DNA of 64,000 bases, taken from assembly GCF_030052815.1 (NCBI RefSeq), contig NC_079498.1, positions 99,466,041-99,530,040 on the forward strand, read 5' to 3'. Numbering within the stretch: the stretch's first letter is position 1; each line of letters opens with the position of its first letter. The position numbers and the translations under genes are program-made. This DNA is from Hevea brasiliensis. Taxonomy: Eukaryota; Streptophyta; Magnoliopsida; Malpighiales; Euphorbiaceae. Shown here in pieces: positions 36,484 through 49,300 of this stretch. The notes under the pieces are model-generated. The model had not been told where the DNA came from. It did no database searches and saw only the letters and a list, made by a program, of their open reading frames with translations.

Positions 36484-37930
36484 TTTTAACACTCTCAGCA
36501 ACAAAATCCAGGAACCCCCAGAAACAAGAAGGAGTTTCACTCTCTCAATCTCTACTTTCGCAGATTTTCACTCAACCCAATCACAAACATCCCCTTTTAT
36601 AGCCCTAAAAGCAAAGGGGTGACAACTCACCTGCCAAGCAAAGGGGTGTTTAGCTAAAAGTGCAGAGCATGCAAAAAGAGATTACCGAGGAGGCACTTAA
36701 GGATTGGTTAATTTAAGCCCATGGGGAGGGCTTGAATTCGGTGCTGCTTGGTTCTAGTGCCTTGGTGGGCATTCTGTGTTTATCGGTTCCTTCCTTTTAT
36801 GGTCCTTTAAATTGTAGTGGGTTCTTGCTACCTCGTTCATTGGCACTTTCTTCGCTGTTTTTTCCTTGAGAGAAAACTGCGGTCAAAACTCCACTGAAAG
36901 TACATTACTCATGTATAGCATCACTGCATGTACAAAGTGGGGTACCTTAATCCTTTGAAAGGACGACTTTTTGGCTCATTACTCATTAGGCTGCCACCTT
37001 AGCTTGGATCAGTCCATTATGGACTTATGGCCTGGCATGGGCAGGGCAGGGCAGGACTGGGCATGGCAAGGCAAGGCAAGGCAAGGCAAAGCCTTGGCTT
37101 GGAGTATCTTTTGGTTTAATGGACGAGGGTAATTGATTTTGGGTGTTTGAAGTAAATTGTTAAAGATCAATGGGTCAAAATTATAAATGTAACTCTTTTA
37201 AATTTTTTTTAAAATTATGTTTTAATAAAGGTCCATTAAATTTAAAATATTAAAAATTTAAATAAAATTATGACTATATCCAAAACTTATAATTTTGTGT
37301 AAAATATCTAAAATCTTTTAAATTTGTCACAATTATAATCAAATCAAATTAATGAAATTAAATTTGAAAAATTAATAATAAATTATAATATAATACTTAT
37401 TACTTTATATTTTAAAAAAAATATTTTATCTGTTATTAATTATCATCAACAATTATATTAAAACATCATTGGCAACTATTTCTTAAAACAGTACCATTGC
37501 AATGACAATTTAGTTATTGAATTCTTGTTTCATGATATCACGGATATGAGACGAGATAAAAGGCTCAAGTTTTTATTCCTTCGTTCCCCTTCAAAAATAT
37601 TTTATTGAAGAACAATCCATTTGTACTTTTGCAGTGTCCTCTGCAATCAGGTAAAGAAAAAACTATGATGAATGAAATGTGCTGGACTTCAAGCTAATGT
37701 GTTGAAGCGTGGAGGTTTCAAATCACCTTTTGCAGTTTCTGCAGAACATTCAAGCCTCCCACCAATTTATTCCTTATGGTTATACAGACGTAAAATTAAG
37801 TTTCCTTCGGCACAAAGTTAATCTCCAAACACCATCATAACTACTATCACTATATAATCTGCACAAATATTTTATTGCCAAAACATCAACGAGTATTTTA
37901 GGTATTCATTTACAAAGAATTCCTGAATCC
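36484..37930. other. PDS5 upstream region and intergenic DNA
   Basis: The first 150 bases or so should hold the PDS5 leader and promoter. There is no clear TATA box at a typical distance, as is usual for housekeeping genes, and the word GCAAAGGGGTG occurs twice (about 36610-36655). A GC-richer patch near 37020-37090 ends in five GGCAA units. The remaining DNA is AT-rich with nothing recognisable. Confidence 0.5.
37065..37089. repeat. (GGCAA)5 minisatellite
   Basis: Five perfect 5-bp units, preceded by related GGGCA words from about 37030. Confidence 0.95.
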
Positions 37931-38014
37931 TCACCAATAGAGACAAGGTGTGACTACAGATCTATTCACCCAAATAGTCCCGGAAGAAGAGATGATTATT
38001 TTGAATAGCATTCT

Positions 38015-38604
38015 TGCTAGTTCTTTGCTTATCTCTGAAGGTTCTACTGGAACCCCAACTGCCCAGGCTATTTCTTCAAGCATGCCATTTGCAAAAGTCT
38101 GGTTGAGTTTCTGATTGTGAAGACCCTGGTTTAACTTGTCAACAATTTGAAGCTGAGAAATTGATGCTTCCAATTCCACCCTTTGCATTTCATTCTGTAT
38201 CCTATTCACCTGGTCAGATATCCCTGCAAGGACTTCAGTATTTGCAAGGGATAATGCAGCCAAAGACCTTCCAATATCCCTAGTGACTTCCATACCTCAT
38301 TGACGATGTGCCTGCATCTCAACAAGAAATAGAAATGGGCTCAATATTTATATTCCTCAACCAAGTTATTAGCCTTCTTGACATCTGCTTCAAGTGTTTC
38401 AAGTGCTAGTCTTGCAGCTTGAGAATCATTCAATTTTTGTAGTTGCAATTCCTTTAACACAGGTTCAATATCAAATAGATGCTTGGACAGAACCTTGAAA
38501 CTCTCCTTCTCAATTAGAACATCCTTTGCAGCCTGAGCTGTTTTCAGGACTTGATTTGTCAGCACAGCCAAAATGGTTCCTATAGGTATGAGCTCCAATG
38601 CCAT
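38015..38604 (-). pseudogene. U-box E3 ligase (PUB43/44-like) N-terminal fragment, broken
   Basis: The translation starts MALELIPIGTILAVL and continues with a helical N-terminus (AAKDVLIEKESFKVLSKHLFD), then TRDIGRSLAALSLANTEVL and EIAWAVGVPVEPSEISKELA. I recognise this as the N-terminal domain of plant U-box/ARM ubiquitin ligases of the PUB43/44 type. Similarity stops at about 38015, before the U-box and ARM repeats, so no ligase module is left. Two lesions lie inside the fragment: an in-frame TGA at 38341-38343 (Arg in relatives, CGA to TGA) and a one-base deletion near 38293 that moves the second half into another frame. The break at KELA may be an exon border of the parent gene. A GC-richer stretch at about 39840-40010 could be the old promoter or leader. 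Confidence 0.75.
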
Positions 38605-39328
38605 TTATGCCAAATCCTACAATGAAACTACAGCCAAAATGGATAATGTCAATTGCTTACTGATTCAATGCATAATTTCTACTACCTCAAAGCAATTCTC
38701 GTCTCCTACTTGTTGACTCCTCTGCTAGAGAATCAATAACATAAGAAATGTATGTAAATCCCATTCCACGCAGAAGAAAAGGCAAAAACATGAATAACAA
38801 TTAAGCAGAGGAGTAGAAATCAATTGGAAATGTGTCAAGTAGGACTGATTGTCTACCAAGTCAAAAGTCCTGGAGAGTCACGAACCTGAGCCATTTGGGG
38901 GCTAGAGGGGGCCATGGCCCCCACCAAGTTGTCCATAAATTTATCTATAATTAAATTTAGCATTTGACATATAAGAAAAATTATAATTTGGTTGTATATA
39001 GAGTTTTACATATTCTTTCTATGTCACCGTCTATTATGAATTTTAACATTTCACACCTAAAAAATTATTTGCTTTGTTCTTTCCATTTAAATGTAAAATT
39101 TTGATATTTTAGGAGTTCTTTACTTTTTGCATTAAAAAATTCCTACTGAAAAATATATTTAAAATTGCAATAATACAGTTCAATATACTTGAGATAATGA
39201 AAAAAAATACGTGTAATACCCTTTAATATCTACGTTCAGCAACTACAAGCAGGGGTGTGGAATCCAATCTATGATAATATAAAAGTTGTTCGCCGCACCC
39301 CACACCACAACCCCCGCGCGCCGCCCCA

Positions 39329-39344
39329 CCCCCCCCCCCCCCCC
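39329..39344. repeat. Poly-C run
   Basis: 16 consecutive C follow a CGCGCGCCGCCCC stretch. Its length may be unreliable in sequencing. Confidence 0.9.
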
Positions 39345-40477
39345 AAAACCCAAAGTAAAATTATTAGCTCCACCTATTGGCTTAGAGATTGTTGCATTTC
39401 AACATACAGTAGCAAGTTAAGCTGAACATACCAATATTTCAATAAAAATTGCAAGAAAATACCCAGAACAAAGGAACAAAAACCAAGCTCCAAAAGCATA
39501 TTTTTCCAGCTATTAAAGTAAACAAAACCAAATAGAAATGCAAATACTGCGAGTAGACAACAACTAAAATAATCTTAGAAAACAAATTTCCTGAGTAAAC
39601 CCTTACTGCCCGTTAAGAGAAAAATGTCTCCAATAATAAAACCTCAAAAAGAAACCCAAAATATAGAAACAGCAATTTCTGAACAACCCAAAAGAAATAA
39701 AAACACATATTCATTGGAAGCCAGGGAAGCAGAAAATTACCTATAAAACTTGGTGTGACCACAATAGGCAGAAAAAGGAGAGAGAAAAGGAACAAAAATA
39801 AGCTCCCTGTGAAATTTGTCACAGTCGGAGGGTGCTAAACTGTCGGCATGGTTAGTTGTTTGAGGCCGGCGTTGGGCAAAACTCTCCGTCTAGCTCATTA
39901 CCGTTTCATCGGTGCCTTGACATGTGAGCTTCAAGTCAAAGTGCAGAGAGAAATTCCTCTTTGCTACTGCGCGAAAATTATTTCCACAAATTGCAACACG
40001 GGTGATCCACCGGACATTTGACAATTGAATTGACATTGTTTTTTTGGGAAATTATAAAAACTACCAAAGTAAAAGCTACCAAAGGTCCTGAGTAATTATT
40101 ATAGTTCGCACTTAAACTTTATGTTTTACGATAAAATACTTAATTTAGTTCTTATATTTATTAAAATATTTTATTTTAACTTATTTTTAATTTTTTTATT
40201 TAATTTAATTTAAAATTTTTAATTTAAAATAATTTAACTTAAAACTTATAATTTATGAGATAAATTTTTTATTTTTTATTTAAATAAAAAATTAAGAAGT
40301 TCAATTCTTAATTTTATGACTAAATTTTTTTATTTTTTAATTTAAGTTCAGAAGTTCAATTTCTTTATTCTTTTTAATTTTTAAATAAATTAAATTTAAA
40401 TTAAAAATTTTGAATTAAATTAGATAAAAAATTAAAAATAAATTAAATTAAACTCTCCAATAAGTACGATAATAAAA

Positions 40478-40687
40478 TTTAGCTTTAATTCTATGTTTAA
40501 CACTTCTTCTTTAATTTTAATTTATTCCTAAAAATCTCTTAATTTTAATTTTATTTCACAAAATCTCTACAATTCAGAAATTTTTCAGGTCATCTAGACC
40601 TTTTTGAAATAAAATTAAAATTTATGAATTTTTGGCAATAAATTAAAGTTAGTAAAAAAAAGTTAAACCGGAGATAAAATTCAAAGA
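40478..40687. mobile_element. Small foldback element (MITE-like)
   Basis: The left arm (about 40478-40575) and the reverse complement of the right arm (about 40600-40687) agree over nearly their whole length: TTTAGCTTTAATTC..TTTAAC against TTTGAATTTTATCTCCGGTTTAAC at the tips, and TTTTAATTTTATTTCA at the inner ends. The loop is about 24 bases. No protein is encoded and target duplication is unclear. Confidence 0.6.
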
Positions 40688-41497
40688 CGATATATAAAAT
40701 TTACATTCAGATTTGTTTGGTGAGAAAAAAGGTAGGTTGAACTTTATTTATGAGAAAAATGCACAAAAAATAATTTTTTATAATTTAATTTTTTATTATT
40801 TTAAATAAATGTTGTTATTTAACTTTTGTATTTTAATAAAATAAATTATTTAATTTTTTATTTTGAGAAAATTTAATTAGTTCTTATATTTTTATTTCAT
40901 TTAGTCTTTAGTTTTTTTCATTTTAAGTGTTACTTTAAGTTTTATTCTGTCCCATAATTTAAAAACACAATTATATATTCTCTCTATTTTTAAAAAAATT
41001 GAATTATTTAGTTCTTATAATATTAATTTTTTTCTACTTTGAATACATTGACAATTAAAAAAAATTTATTTAAATTGGATAAATAGGTTAAGGAGTACAA
41101 GAAATAAAAATATGAAAACTAATTAATGTATCTTTTAAAATAAAAAAAATAAATAATTAATTTCATATGACTAAGTAATAAGTTTCCCTTAATAACATTT
41201 AAGCAATGTAATGATCTGAATGCTCATCGACCTGTATGGCACAATAACATTGTCTTTTAAGAGTTTTGAAGCCTTCCCCTTGAGGAATTTCTATTAGTCC
41301 TTGATAATGCTTTTGTGGGAAACTTTTCGGCTCTTACCTTGCTTTAAAATCTAAATTGGGCCGAAGTCTATGTCATAATATATTGCTTCCACACTGTTAG
41401 AGATTGCAAATGGTCTGTGATTTGCCTAGACTATTTCCTTATCATCTCCATTCCAGAATAACACCATTTGATGTAAGGAAAAGGGAAGACAAAGATT

Positions 41498-41764
41498 TTA
41501 ATGGATCCAGTCTCTCCCTAACAACAAATGATAGTTTGTCTTAAAGTTCACCACAAAGAAAGTGACAAGGCAAGTCTTGCTGTCGACTGTGACCTCCATT
41601 GAGATGACTCTAATTACTTTAGTTGTCTCTCCAGTGAAACCAGACATGGTAACTTTTGTGTGCACTAAATCTTCTTCCAACTTGCCTAGTGCCCAAAGCA
41701 TTATTAATGGCATCACATTAATTGCAGAACCATTGTCCACCAAAATCTTCAAAACTACTTGCAA
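41498..41764 (-). pseudogene. Ty3/Gypsy retrotransposon protease fragment
   Basis: The 88-residue frame contains ILVDNGSAINVMP, a retroviral-type aspartic protease active site (D-N-G where most have D-T/S-G, common in plant Gypsy elements), and ends in HLLLGRDWIH, the second conserved protease block. RT, RNase H, integrase and LTRs are missing nearby, so this is an isolated scrap. Confidence 0.75.
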
Positions 41765-42480
41765 TTAATATGAGCATTGATGTACAATGGCCTAAGATGT
41801 TTGACCAACTGTGCATCTTGCTTCTCCAAAATAACTTTATTTGGATTGCCTCCTCCCATATTCAAGGCCGTAGGTCTCAAGTTTAAGTCTCAATTAGAGC
41901 TCATTATAAAAATAAAATAAAATAAAATAAAACTACTTAGTAAATTGATTTCAGATATTAAAAACAAAAAATATTATAAGTAAATCAACTTATTATTAGG
42001 CTAAGGTAGCAATTGATTATCTATCAACTGAATCATAATTTTTTTAATCAGAGATAAATAGTCAATTAATATTAAAAAATGGCTTAGAGCCTAATACATC
42101 AAACACCATCATAGGTTACAAAAAAAGCCTTATCTTTACAAACTACTCGGCCCAGGAATAACAACCATCAACCCAACACAATTGGAGCCCTAGAACCAAC
42201 AAATCATCCATTTGCAAACCCAAATCATAGAAAAACAAACAACAGCTTATCGCAAATCAAGGGCTTTAGGATATAACCAAGACCAAGTAGAAGCAGTAGT
42301 CTAAGATGTAGAAAAATGCCAGCAAGAATAATAAAGAAGAGACTTCCATCCAGAAGAAAAAACTAGAGAACCATCAGAGTCTTTTCTCTACATAAAACGC
42401 ATCTTAAGCCAAGATAGGGCCAATGGATAGAAGCTCATTTGGGTGGCAGGCAGAGCCCGTAGGTCTCTCTATAAACTATT

Positions 42481-44584
42481 TGTTAGTAGTATGCCCTAGA
42501 GTATATCATTTTGTATGTATCTTATACATATTTTTATTAATAAAAAGCAATTACACTTGTCTATTTATATAATCTATTTGTGTGTAATTGAAAAGGTCCA
42601 TTGATATTTTGTTCAAAATTCTATTCTTAAGTTGTTAAGAATATGAGTGACAGTATTTCTAGTATAAATTATCATAAATTGGTTCACAATCGAGGATACT
42701 TCACAAAAGAATATGACTTATTCAGAAAGATTATAATCATGTTTGTTCCCAAAGTATTAAAATGAGATATTAATAAGTTAGAGTGGTGAGTCTCATGCCA
42801 TATAACAAATATGATAAGCGTTTATATATAATAAATTGGCTGAACCAGTGACACTTATGACAAGCACGTGGAGTTTACTCTGGTCAATGCATTGTCCTAT
42901 ATCATATTAGCGCATATAATATTTAAACCTGAGATAACACAGTTATCTTCTATATAGGTGGTTTGAGTTTGATACTGCTTTCATACTCATACTGTGTGTG
43001 GGTATATGGGTATGTGTTGGCTCCTACTAGTTATATATGGAGATAGGTGTTGATCAAAATAGGATCCGTTACCCTAAATAAATAGGAATAAAATCCTATG
43101 TTCATTTAATTGTTCTTGATGATTCAAGTTTCTGGCCATGACAGATAGACTTGGTCAGAAAAGAGTTTCTGACAAGAAAGTTTGATTAATCAAGAATTAG
43201 AATTAAAAGAGAACATAATATTCATAGCAAATGGAGTTTGACATTAATTATGACTCCAACTAGAATTGAGATTTTGTAACGGAAAGATCTTAGTGCATGG
43301 TAATATATAATTAAAGGTTCATTCAAGGTATTCCTTGTTACTGATTGGGTGGCTATGGCATGTTATGCTAGGTATCAACCATGGTCTATGAGATGCCTAA
43401 AATGATTTAGAGAAATCATTTACGGTAAGTAATAGTTCTAATGATATTAAGAGTTAATATCATTTCTCATTGTCAATTAGTAATGAGCCTAGTAAGTCAC
43501 ACATCTACACAAGCAATTCACCAAATATATTATGATTTAATTGATTAATTAAAGAGTTTAATTAATTAATTAAATAGGTTTGGTTTGTATTAAATTGTAA
43601 AGTTCCTAGCATGACTTGAAATCATACCTAGGTTATTGGATGTATAATATAAATTAAATTTATATTTAAAAGGTTTAAATATGAATTTAATTATGAGATT
43701 AATTAATGAAAATTAATTAATCAATTAATTTATATTTGATATAAATTAATTTGAGGGACAAATAATTATTTTGGATTAAGAACTCAAGGATATTCATAAG
43801 GGCAAATTGGACTTTTCACATGGTGACACGTGATACCATAAGATGGTAACATGTGGTACCATATAAGCTTGCCACTTGTCTTTCACTCATAAAAGATGAT
43901 TAAATAAAGATTAAATATAGCTTTGACAAGTAGCTTAATGAGATTAAGTCTTCTAAAAGTAAGATTTAATCCTAACATGACATGTGACAAACATTTAAGT
44001 AAATTTGTCTTATATATATAAATGAAGAAAGAAGAAGAAAACTATCTTCTTCCTCTTCTCTCCTTCTTGGACGGCAACATTGGCCATCTCTCACTCTTCT
44101 TGTTTTCTTCATTAATTCAAAAGGAAAACCTTGATTTCCTTTGAATTAAAATTGCTATAAAAAGTTTCTAGTCCCATATACATTCACATACCCTCATTAA
44201 AGCATAAACCCCAAAGTTTAAGTGGTTGGTAAGGCTTTAAAGACACGTTTGGCATGCCATTGGTGAGCTTGTGGTGGACAAGCTAGAGGGACAATATTTG
44301 GAGTCCTAGGAGTACCCTAAGGGAGTAAGATTGATTGATTCTGTGCCTTGGTGGTTAGAAATCAATAATTTCTCTTTTAGTTAGGGTTTAATGAAATCAA
44401 ATTCTAAACTTCAATTCTTGATGGCAAATGAACCTTTAAGGCATATTAAAATGTGTTTTGGTTTGCTTTTGGGCATTAGAAAATGATTAGGTACATAACT
44501 CATTTGAATGTTACATGTAACCCTAGAAGAAAATTTTAAAATTCAATGCTCTAATGCCCTTAAATCCATACTTTCAAGCCTTCA
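42481..44584 (+). repeat. 5' LTR of the Copia element (2,104 bp)
   Basis: Begins TGTTAGTAGTATG and ends AAGCCTTCA, with a matching copy at 50347-52434. It is unusually long for Copia, where LTRs are often below 1 kb. It contains a T-rich, CTTCTTCC-rich tract near 44040-44110, possibly the R/U5 region. Confidence 0.9.
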
Positions 44585-44586
44585 AT

Positions 44587-44599
44587 TGATATCAGAGCC
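44587..44599 (+). other. Primer binding site of the Copia element
   Basis: TGATATCAGAGCC starts two bases after the 5' LTR. It is one mismatch from the initiator Met-tRNA complement TGGTATCAGAGCC. Confidence 0.8.
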
Positions 44600-46340
44600 A
44601 CTATATTTGCCATTAGGATTGATTTTGAAGCTCAATTGTGTGATTAGATGAAGTTTGGGTTGATTTGAAGTTGGTTCACATAAAAAACCCTAAGAAATGT
44701 CAAACCACCACAAGAAACACGGCCTAGACTATGTTTTGGGTTTTTACATGGCCTAGGGCTTATTTTCATAGTACACGGCCATGTTGACGCGCGCCTAGGG
44801 ACTTGTCATTGAACGACACGGCCCGTGTCTCTTCTCCCGCCCCAGCCTATGTCGGGTAGTGTTTACACGGCCCAGCTCATGTTCGAGCGCACCTCAGGCA
44901 GTGTAATTGTTACACGGGCCGTGTTTTTCCAAAAGGGGCATGTTTGGCTTAGTTTTTAGTTTTTTTATGCAATTGTTGTATAATTTTGGACCCAGAATTA
45001 AGCCTAAACCAAATTAAATAGTTTAATTAGGATTTCCAATCACACAAATAATTTTGAAAATTATTTTCATAAAATTAAATTTGAAAAAGTTTCTAAATTT
45101 AAAGATTATTTTGAATAAGATTCAAATTCAATCATAATTGAATATGTGATATTCAATTTAATTTTAACATATATATTTTATTTAATTGTTAAATTTTAAT
45201 ATGCATGATGGATGATCATGGACAATAAAATACCAATGTGATTGGATTTATTTCTTTTATTTTTCTTTGGGATGTAAAATAATTAATTTTATTTTAGTGG
45301 CATATATCATAAATGTTATGATAAGTTAGGAAGTAATTTCATTTATTTAAGGATATTAAAGTCCATATTCTTGTATATTCACCTTGGTATGCCAAGGATT
45401 ACAATGTAATTGGATTGCAAGAAAAACAAGGAGGTCAAGAATATTAGTGAGACCAGTGGGAGGAGATCAAGATCAAGATATTGATTATGTACTCCTTTAG
45501 CAATTCTTGTAAATAATATAGATGAAATACACCTATAAATGCCCTAATTCAATTCTTAGTGGTTCAGAATTAAATCCCTTAGAAAGTCCATGATCATACC
45601 GTATTGTTTGTTTATCCATGTATGCATAAGATGTGTATGAATGTTTGCAAATATGTGATATATGCATGCCAACTGGATAATGTGCAAAGTGAGACTATAA
45701 TAGTAATTAAGCTGACCACAAAATCTTCCAAAAAATGATTAAGTTAGTAATGGTATAATTATGGTAATTATATCATGGCCCTCCATTGAGGCAATTATTT
45801 TAAGAAATTTTAAACACTTGCATTAGTAGCTATGAAAAACATGGGAATGATGCATTTGTTTAAGAGACTTTCTTAAGAATAATTATTAAGTATAAGATGT
45901 TGTCAATATGTGAATGCTTGGTGGTCAATAATGGATGTGCCTGAGGTCATTAAAGTTATTTGCATGCGTACTAGCTCAATGGGATCAACTTAACTAATGC
46001 AAGATAAACCAATAATGGATGTGCCTAAGGTTTTGAACATTAGGGGCCAAATAAATGATTGAACCTCACATGAGGTGTGATGGGCAAGGAGTTGCTCATT
46101 TATAGTTTATTGTGATTCCAATAATGGATGTGCCTGAGGATGATCAATAAGACTATAAGAATTTAATCACCCACTAGAAATCCATCCAACTAGGATTTAT
46201 GTTTCCTACTTTGGAAGTGTAGGATTCGCCAAGTTAGTGGGAAGACCAATTTGATTAAAAGACCATAATCATTTTGGTTAATTACTTGATACATTTACTA
46301 ATTAATCTTATTATTTTCTGCAGTTTATATTCTGATAAAA
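44600..46340 (+). other. Long untranslated leader of the Copia element
   Basis: About 1.7 kb lie between primer site and gag. The 5' part (44710-44935) is unusually GC-rich and holds at least five ACACGG(C/G)CC words plus a TACATGGCC variant; two sit in near-perfect odd palindromes such as GACACGGCCCGTGTC (about 44815-44829). The 3' part has three copies of a 21-bp word. No long frame is open. Confidence 0.7.
45926..46139 (+). repeat. 21-bp word repeated three times in the leader
   Basis: CAATAATGGATGTGCCT(G/A)AGG occurs at 45926-45946, 46010-46030 and 46119-46139, with only one base different in the middle copy, while the DNA between copies is unrelated. Spacing is 84 and 109 bp. Confidence 0.9.
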
Positions 46341-49300
46341 ATGAGCACATAACAACCACCTCCATCCAATATTCTTACGGGCATACTTGATCATAATAGG
46401 TTGACAGGACCTAATCTTTCTGATTGACTTAGAAATTTAAAACTTGTCTTGAATTTAGAGCATATTGGATATGTTCTAGATTCAAAAATTCCTGGTCCCT
46501 TACCTCCAGCGGCCACTCCAGAGGAATTAAAAACTTTGGACAAGTGGAAGGAGCATGATATGAGAGCCAGATGTTATATGCTTACTTCTATGACTAATGA
46601 GTTATAGAAGCAGTATAAAAATATGCAGAGTGCAAATGAGATCATTCTTCATCTGCAAGAGTTATATGGTGAACATAGTAGGAATGCTAGGTATGAGATA
46701 TCTAGACAGTTATTCCAAATGAAGATGTCAAAGGCACAGAATGTAGGAGATCATGTCCACAAGATGATTTGGCTTATAGAGCAGCTGGAACATCTTGATT
46801 TTCACCTGAATTTTCAACTGTAGACAGATTTGATCCTCCAGTCCCTACCAGAGTGTTTTGGAAATTTTGTGACAAATTTTCATATGACTAAGCAAGAATG
46901 CACTCTGGCTGGCTTGCTTAACATACTGGTTATTGCCCAAAAGAATATGCCGGGCAATAAAGGAAAAGAGGTAGCTTTGGTTACATCTTCTTATTCTATT
47001 GGAAAGTCCAAGAAGAAGAAGGGCAATAAGAAAAAGAAACCTCAAGTTCCTAGACCTTCTAAGAAAATAGCCAAACAGAAAGGCAAGACCGAAGTTGCCA
47101 AAGGCAAAGGCAAGTATTTCTACTGTCAGAAGGATGGCCACTAAAAAAAGAACTGCCCAGAGTATCTTGCGTCTCTGAAGGACAAGAAAGATAAACCTTC
47201 AGAAGGTATGTCTATATCTTGTTATTTAGATTCTGATGATGCTTATAGTTTATCTACAGCTTGGGTTTTAGATACTGGTGTGAGTTCTTACATTTCTTTT
47301 GATATGCAATAACTGGCAAGCAGTAGCAGCTTGTAAGCACAAGATGTTAGACTCTGGATTAGCAATGGCCCAACTGTTGAAGCTTTAGCCATAAGATCTA
47401 AATCTTTGTATATGTATGGACATGTTTGTATTTAAATAACATTTTGTATGTATCTGATACTTTTAAGAACATCATTTCTGTATCTAGTTTGACTAATATG
47501 ATTATGAATTTCAATTCACAATGATGTTTGTAATATTTATTTTAGAAATGAATATGTTGGCTCGGGTTATATGCATGATGGACTTTATTATTTGGATAAT
47601 AATGATAAATACAAATTGAATGCAAGCAATCTAAATGAATGTAATGCCATAATGAATATCAACTCCAGTCTAAAACATCTTTGACACTTAAGATTAGATC
47701 ACATTGCAGAAGATAGGAATACAAAGCTAGAGAAAAATGGGGATTTTATCTTCATTGGGTTCTGAACCTACTCCAACTTGTGAATCCTGCCTCCAAGGCA
47801 AAATGACTAGATTGCCTTTTATTGGAAAAGGTTTAAGAACTGAAAATATTTTGGAACTAATACATAATGATGTATATGATCTATTTAAGAAAATGACTAG
47901 AGGCGGTTTTCATTACTTTATTACCTTTACTGATGACAAATTAATGTTTGGGTATTTGAATTTGATGAAATACAAACATGAATCCTTTGAAAAGTTCAAA
48001 GAATTTAAATCTGAAGTAGAAAATCAAACGGGGAAAAGTGTTAAAACTCTTTGATCAGATCATGGAGGTGAATACTTAAGTACTAAATTTGATGAATACT
48101 TGAAGGAGCATGGCATTATTTTCCAGCTAACTCCTCCAGGAACGCCACAATAAAATAGTGTATCTGAAAAGAGAAACCGTACTCTATTATATATGGTATG
48201 TAGCATGATGAGCTATACTGACATGCCAATCTCCTTTTGGGGATTTGCACTAGAATTAGCTTTGCATATTCTTAATAGGATTCTATCAAAGTCGGTCTCT
48301 TCCATACCTTATGAGATATGGCATAGAAGAAAATCAAGTCTTAAGCATATTAAGATTTGGGATTGTCCAACTTATATTAAAAAGCTGAAGACTGATAAAT
48401 TGAAAACCAAATTAGAAAAATATCGATTTGTTGGATATTCAAAAGAAAGTTTTTGATATTATTTTTATTTGTCTACATCACAAAAGGTTGTGGTAAGCAG
48501 AGATACCATATTTCTTGAACAACAGTTTTTTCAAGAAGATGGCAAAGGAAGGCAAATAAAGTTAGAATTAGAGAATTCTGACCAACCAACAAATCAAATG
48601 GATATAGATCCATCTAGTCAACCTATGTCTATTGATGAAACATCTACAATAATTCCTCGCAGATCAACCAGAATATCTCACCCACCAGAGAGATATGGTT
48701 TTCTTCATGAAGATGAACAAGAGTCGTTTGCTCATAAAGAAACAGATCATGGAGATGATTCTTTAATCTATGAAAAAGCTATATCAGATATAGATTTTTC
48801 TAAATGGATTGAAGCTATGAAATCCGAAATGGATTCCATGTATAAGAACCAAGTTTGGGGTCTTATTGACCCACTTGAAGGTATTGTACCTATAGGTAAT
48901 AAATGAATTTTCAAGAAGAAAATCGATTCTGATGGAAAGGTAGAGACTTATAAAGCAAGGCTGGTTGCGAAGGGGTTTCGTCAAAGGCAAGGAATCGACT
49001 ATGAGGAGACCTTCTCGCCTGTTGCCATGCCTAAATCTATTAGGATTTTATTAGCAATAGCTGTATACTATGATTATGAAATTTGGCAGATAGATGTCAA
49101 AACAACTTTTCTCAATGGAAACATTGATGAAAATATTTTCATGAAATAACCTAGGGGTTTTGAATCCTAAGATCGTTCCAAGGTGTGCAAGCTAAAACGA
49201 TCCATTTATGGGTTAAAATAAGTTTCGAGGAGCTGAAACATCCATTTTGCTGAAGCCATTAAATTATTTAGTTTTATAAAAAATATGGATGAGCCATGTG

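Larger units (their letters stand above)
38605..41497. other. Intergenic DNA upstream of the U-box fragment
   Basis: This contains a perfect 16-bp palindrome GGGGGCCATGGCCCCC near 38910, a 16-C run at 39329-39344 after a GC-rich stretch, a GC-richer patch at 39840-40010 and a small foldback element (40478-40687). The rest is AT-rich with no gene. Confidence 0.55.

Noticed and set aside
36484..36540. Upstream ATG that would extend PDS5 by 19 residues
   Set aside because: The added MKLLLVSGG stretch is hydrophobic and unlike PDS5 N-termini, which begin close to the EEQLKE(T/A)G motif. The ATG at 36481-36483 fits better, but I cannot exclude the longer form.
44600..46340. Possible hidden gene in the 1.7-kb Copia leader
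   Set aside because: No frame is open for a useful length and the repeats there have no coding periodicity. It is best read as untranslated leader.
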